Source of the DNA: Holosporales bacterium | GTDB taxonomy: Bacteria; Pseudomonadota; Alphaproteobacteria; BNTO01 | Direction of reading: 5' to 3' | NCBI GenBank assembly: GCA_031273545.1 | Contig: JAISRQ010000111.1 | Location: 1-6,879, forward strand | Length of the DNA stretch: 6,879 nucleotides | In this document: one piece after another, positions 6,248 through 6,879 of the stretch | Position numbering within the stretch: position 1 is the stretch's first letter | How the letters are laid out: every line of letters begins with the position of its first letter | Made by a program: the position numbers and the translations under genes | Notes under the pieces: generated by a model | Seen by the model: only the letters and a program-made list of their open reading frames with translations | What the model was told of the DNA's origin: nothing | The model's database searches: none

Positions 6248-6271
6248 CCCCCTTCCAAATTGACACGGGGG
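6248..6271 (-). promoter_or_regulatory. Possible hairpin covering the tsaE ribosome-binding site
   Basis: On the minus strand, CCCCC (6267-6271) can pair with the GGGGG (6248-6252) that forms the tsaE Shine-Dalgarno sequence, with a 14-nt loop. Such a stem would hide the site and lower translation. It is only 5 bp long, so the effect is uncertain. The rest of the gap to the tRNA (6272-6381) holds another 5-bp stem, TCCCC/GGGGA (6324-6342), with no T-run, and no convincing promoter. Confidence 0.25.
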
Positions 6272-6381
6272 ATTTGAAGGAGCAATCCCTTTCGTTCCCT
6301 GATTTTCGTTTCATGACATTCTATCCCCGCACTCATTGGGGACCTCGATATCTTGCTATAATACAGATTCTCTACACATCG

Positions 6382-6466
6382 TGGTGCCCGCTGCCGGAGT
6401 CGAACCGGCACGACCGAAGTCGACAGATTTTAAGTCTGTTGTGTCTACCAATTCCACCAAGCAGGC
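6382..6466 (-). tRNA. tRNA-Leu (anticodon TAA)
   Basis: On the minus strand, the 85-nt gene has acceptor arms GCCTGCT and AGCGGGC (one T-G wobble), a discriminator A and an encoded CCA (6382-6384). The anticodon stem ACAGA/TCTGT encloses the loop CTTAAAA, giving anticodon TAA at 6430-6432. The class II variable arm is CGAC-TTCG-GTCG. The T arm is GCCGG-TTCGACT-CCGGC. The long variable arm and the TTGGTAGAC D-loop fit leucine. It reads UUA (and UUG by wobble). It lies upstream of tsaE in the same direction. Confidence 0.97.
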
Positions 6467-6480
6467 CTACAATTACTGTA

Positions 6481-6509
6481 ATCATTTACTTTTTTTACAA
6501 ATTAGTCAA
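6481..6509 (-). promoter_or_regulatory. Candidate promoter of tRNA-Leu
   Basis: On the minus strand, TTGACT (6504-6509, five of six consensus positions) and AATGAT (6481-6486, four of six) are 17 nt apart. They lie 15 nt before the mature 5' end of the tRNA. The position suits a tRNA promoter, although the -10 box is poor. It might also serve tsaE. Confidence 0.45.
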
Positions 6510-6553
6510 GTCGTCATTTTTGCGCGAGTTCAGAACGACCAGGGGAGATCAGT

Positions 6554-6612
6554 GATCGTGGACCATAAGCTAAAGAATAGTAAGCGTTTGTTCGCCTAAG
6601 AAGTCTGTACTC
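6554..6612 (+). repeat. Dispersed palindromic repeat, copy D
   Basis: This segment begins GATCGTGGACCATAAG and carries AATAGTAAGCGTTTGTTCG. It is the closest relative of copy A and aligns without gaps to copy C. Its ends pair less well than those of copy B (GATCGTGGA with TCTGTACTC, seven of nine positions with wobbles), so it looks like an older copy. It lies in noncoding DNA upstream of the tRNA-Leu promoter. Confidence 0.65.
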
Positions 6613-6760
6613 ATTTCAGACCGGGGCTGCCTCTCGTTTTTTTATGAAAAATGATGCCCTTCAATTTTTGATCATTCCACACCGCCGCTTGCCTTAGTCC
6701 TTTAATAGATTCTTTTTTAGCAAAGTCGTTTTTATACATCTTCAGCAAGTTAAGAACCAT
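6611..6760 (-). CDS. Possible 49-residue hypothetical protein or gene remnant
   Basis: An open frame runs from ATG 6758-6760 to TGA 6611-6613 on the minus strand. The product is basic (MVLNLLKMYKNDFAKK at the start) with no family I recognise. A neighbouring frame just upstream (about 6752-6811) reads ADFKELIRKIEEVSTGPYGS before a TAA. The two together could be a frameshifted remnant of one longer gene. The stop codon overlaps repeat copy D. No convincing ribosome-binding site is seen, only AGGG 4 nt before the ATG. Confidence 0.18.
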   Translation of the reverse strand: MVLNLLKMYKNDFAKKESIKGLRQAAVWNDQKLKGIIFHKKTRGSPGLK

Positions 6761-6879
6761 ATGGCCCTGTTGAAACCTCTTCTATTTTTCTTATCAATTC
6801 CTTAAAATCAGCCTAAGGGAAGCAGTCAGTTTGTGTTTGGATATAGCAATGTTTATAAATCAGATTGTTCGCACCGATC
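6613..6879. other. Right end with no recognisable complete gene
   Basis: Apart from the weak frames described at 6611-6760, both strands are broken by stops in all frames from here to the edge. A run of seven T (6637-6643) follows a weak GC-rich hairpin (6622-6636), but no plus-strand gene precedes it. The stretch is best read as noncoding or decayed DNA. Confidence 0.4.

Noticed and set aside
6166..6599. Plus-strand frames of 129 and 87 codons
   Set aside because: They cross the tRNA-Leu gene and the start of tsaE on the opposite strand, so they are shadows.
6622..6643. Hairpin-like CGGGG...TCTCG followed by seven T, a terminator shape on the plus strand
   Set aside because: The stem is short and depends on wobbles, and no plus-strand gene lies upstream for it to terminate.

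Overview
The window looks like chromosomal DNA of an obligately intracellular alphaproteobacterium, such as a Rickettsiales- or Holosporales-type symbiont or parasite. The main evidence is a complete ATP/ADP translocase gene of the kind used to import host ATP. An enoyl-ACP reductase with an alphaproteobacterial N-terminus, AT-rich DNA, long intergenic stretches, a decayed ankyrin gene and an insertion-sequence remnant all fit. The species cannot be named from this sequence alone.

Layout, left to right. Positions 3-86 hold the last codons of a probable IS110-type transposase. A short palindromic repeat follows (copy A, 155-214). fabI lies on the minus strand (257-1069) with its own candidate promoter. 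It faces away from the ATP/ADP translocase gene (1540-3087, plus), which has a near-consensus promoter, a leader of about 145 nt and a strong intrinsic terminator. Next is an ankyrin-repeat gene interrupted by two in-frame TGA codons (3245-3970). A 445-residue protein follows (4204-5541) with a complete set of kinase-like (APH/protein-kinase fold) active-site residues and unusually many cysteines, driven by a second good promoter. On the minus strand, tsaE (5697-6242) converges on it, and tRNA-Leu(TAA) (6382-6466) lies upstream of tsaE. The right end (6467-6879) has no recognisable gene.

The most unusual signal is a family of short palindromic repeats present four times: A at 155-214 (minus), B at 5573-5677 (plus), C at 5914-5972 (plus) and D at 6554-6612 (plus). 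Three copies are intergenic. Copy C lies inside tsaE and encodes about 20 residues of a roughly 40-residue insertion that ordinary TsaE proteins lack. This resembles the Rickettsia palindromic elements, which insert in frame into protein genes, but I do not recognise this sequence as one of the named families.

Functionally, the translocase, the ankyrin remnant and the kinase-like protein form a stretch concerned with host interaction. FabI (fatty acid synthesis), TsaE (tRNA t6A modification) and tRNA-Leu are housekeeping. The kinase-like protein is the best candidate for an undescribed effector or modifying enzyme. Its substrate and secretion route cannot be read from the sequence.
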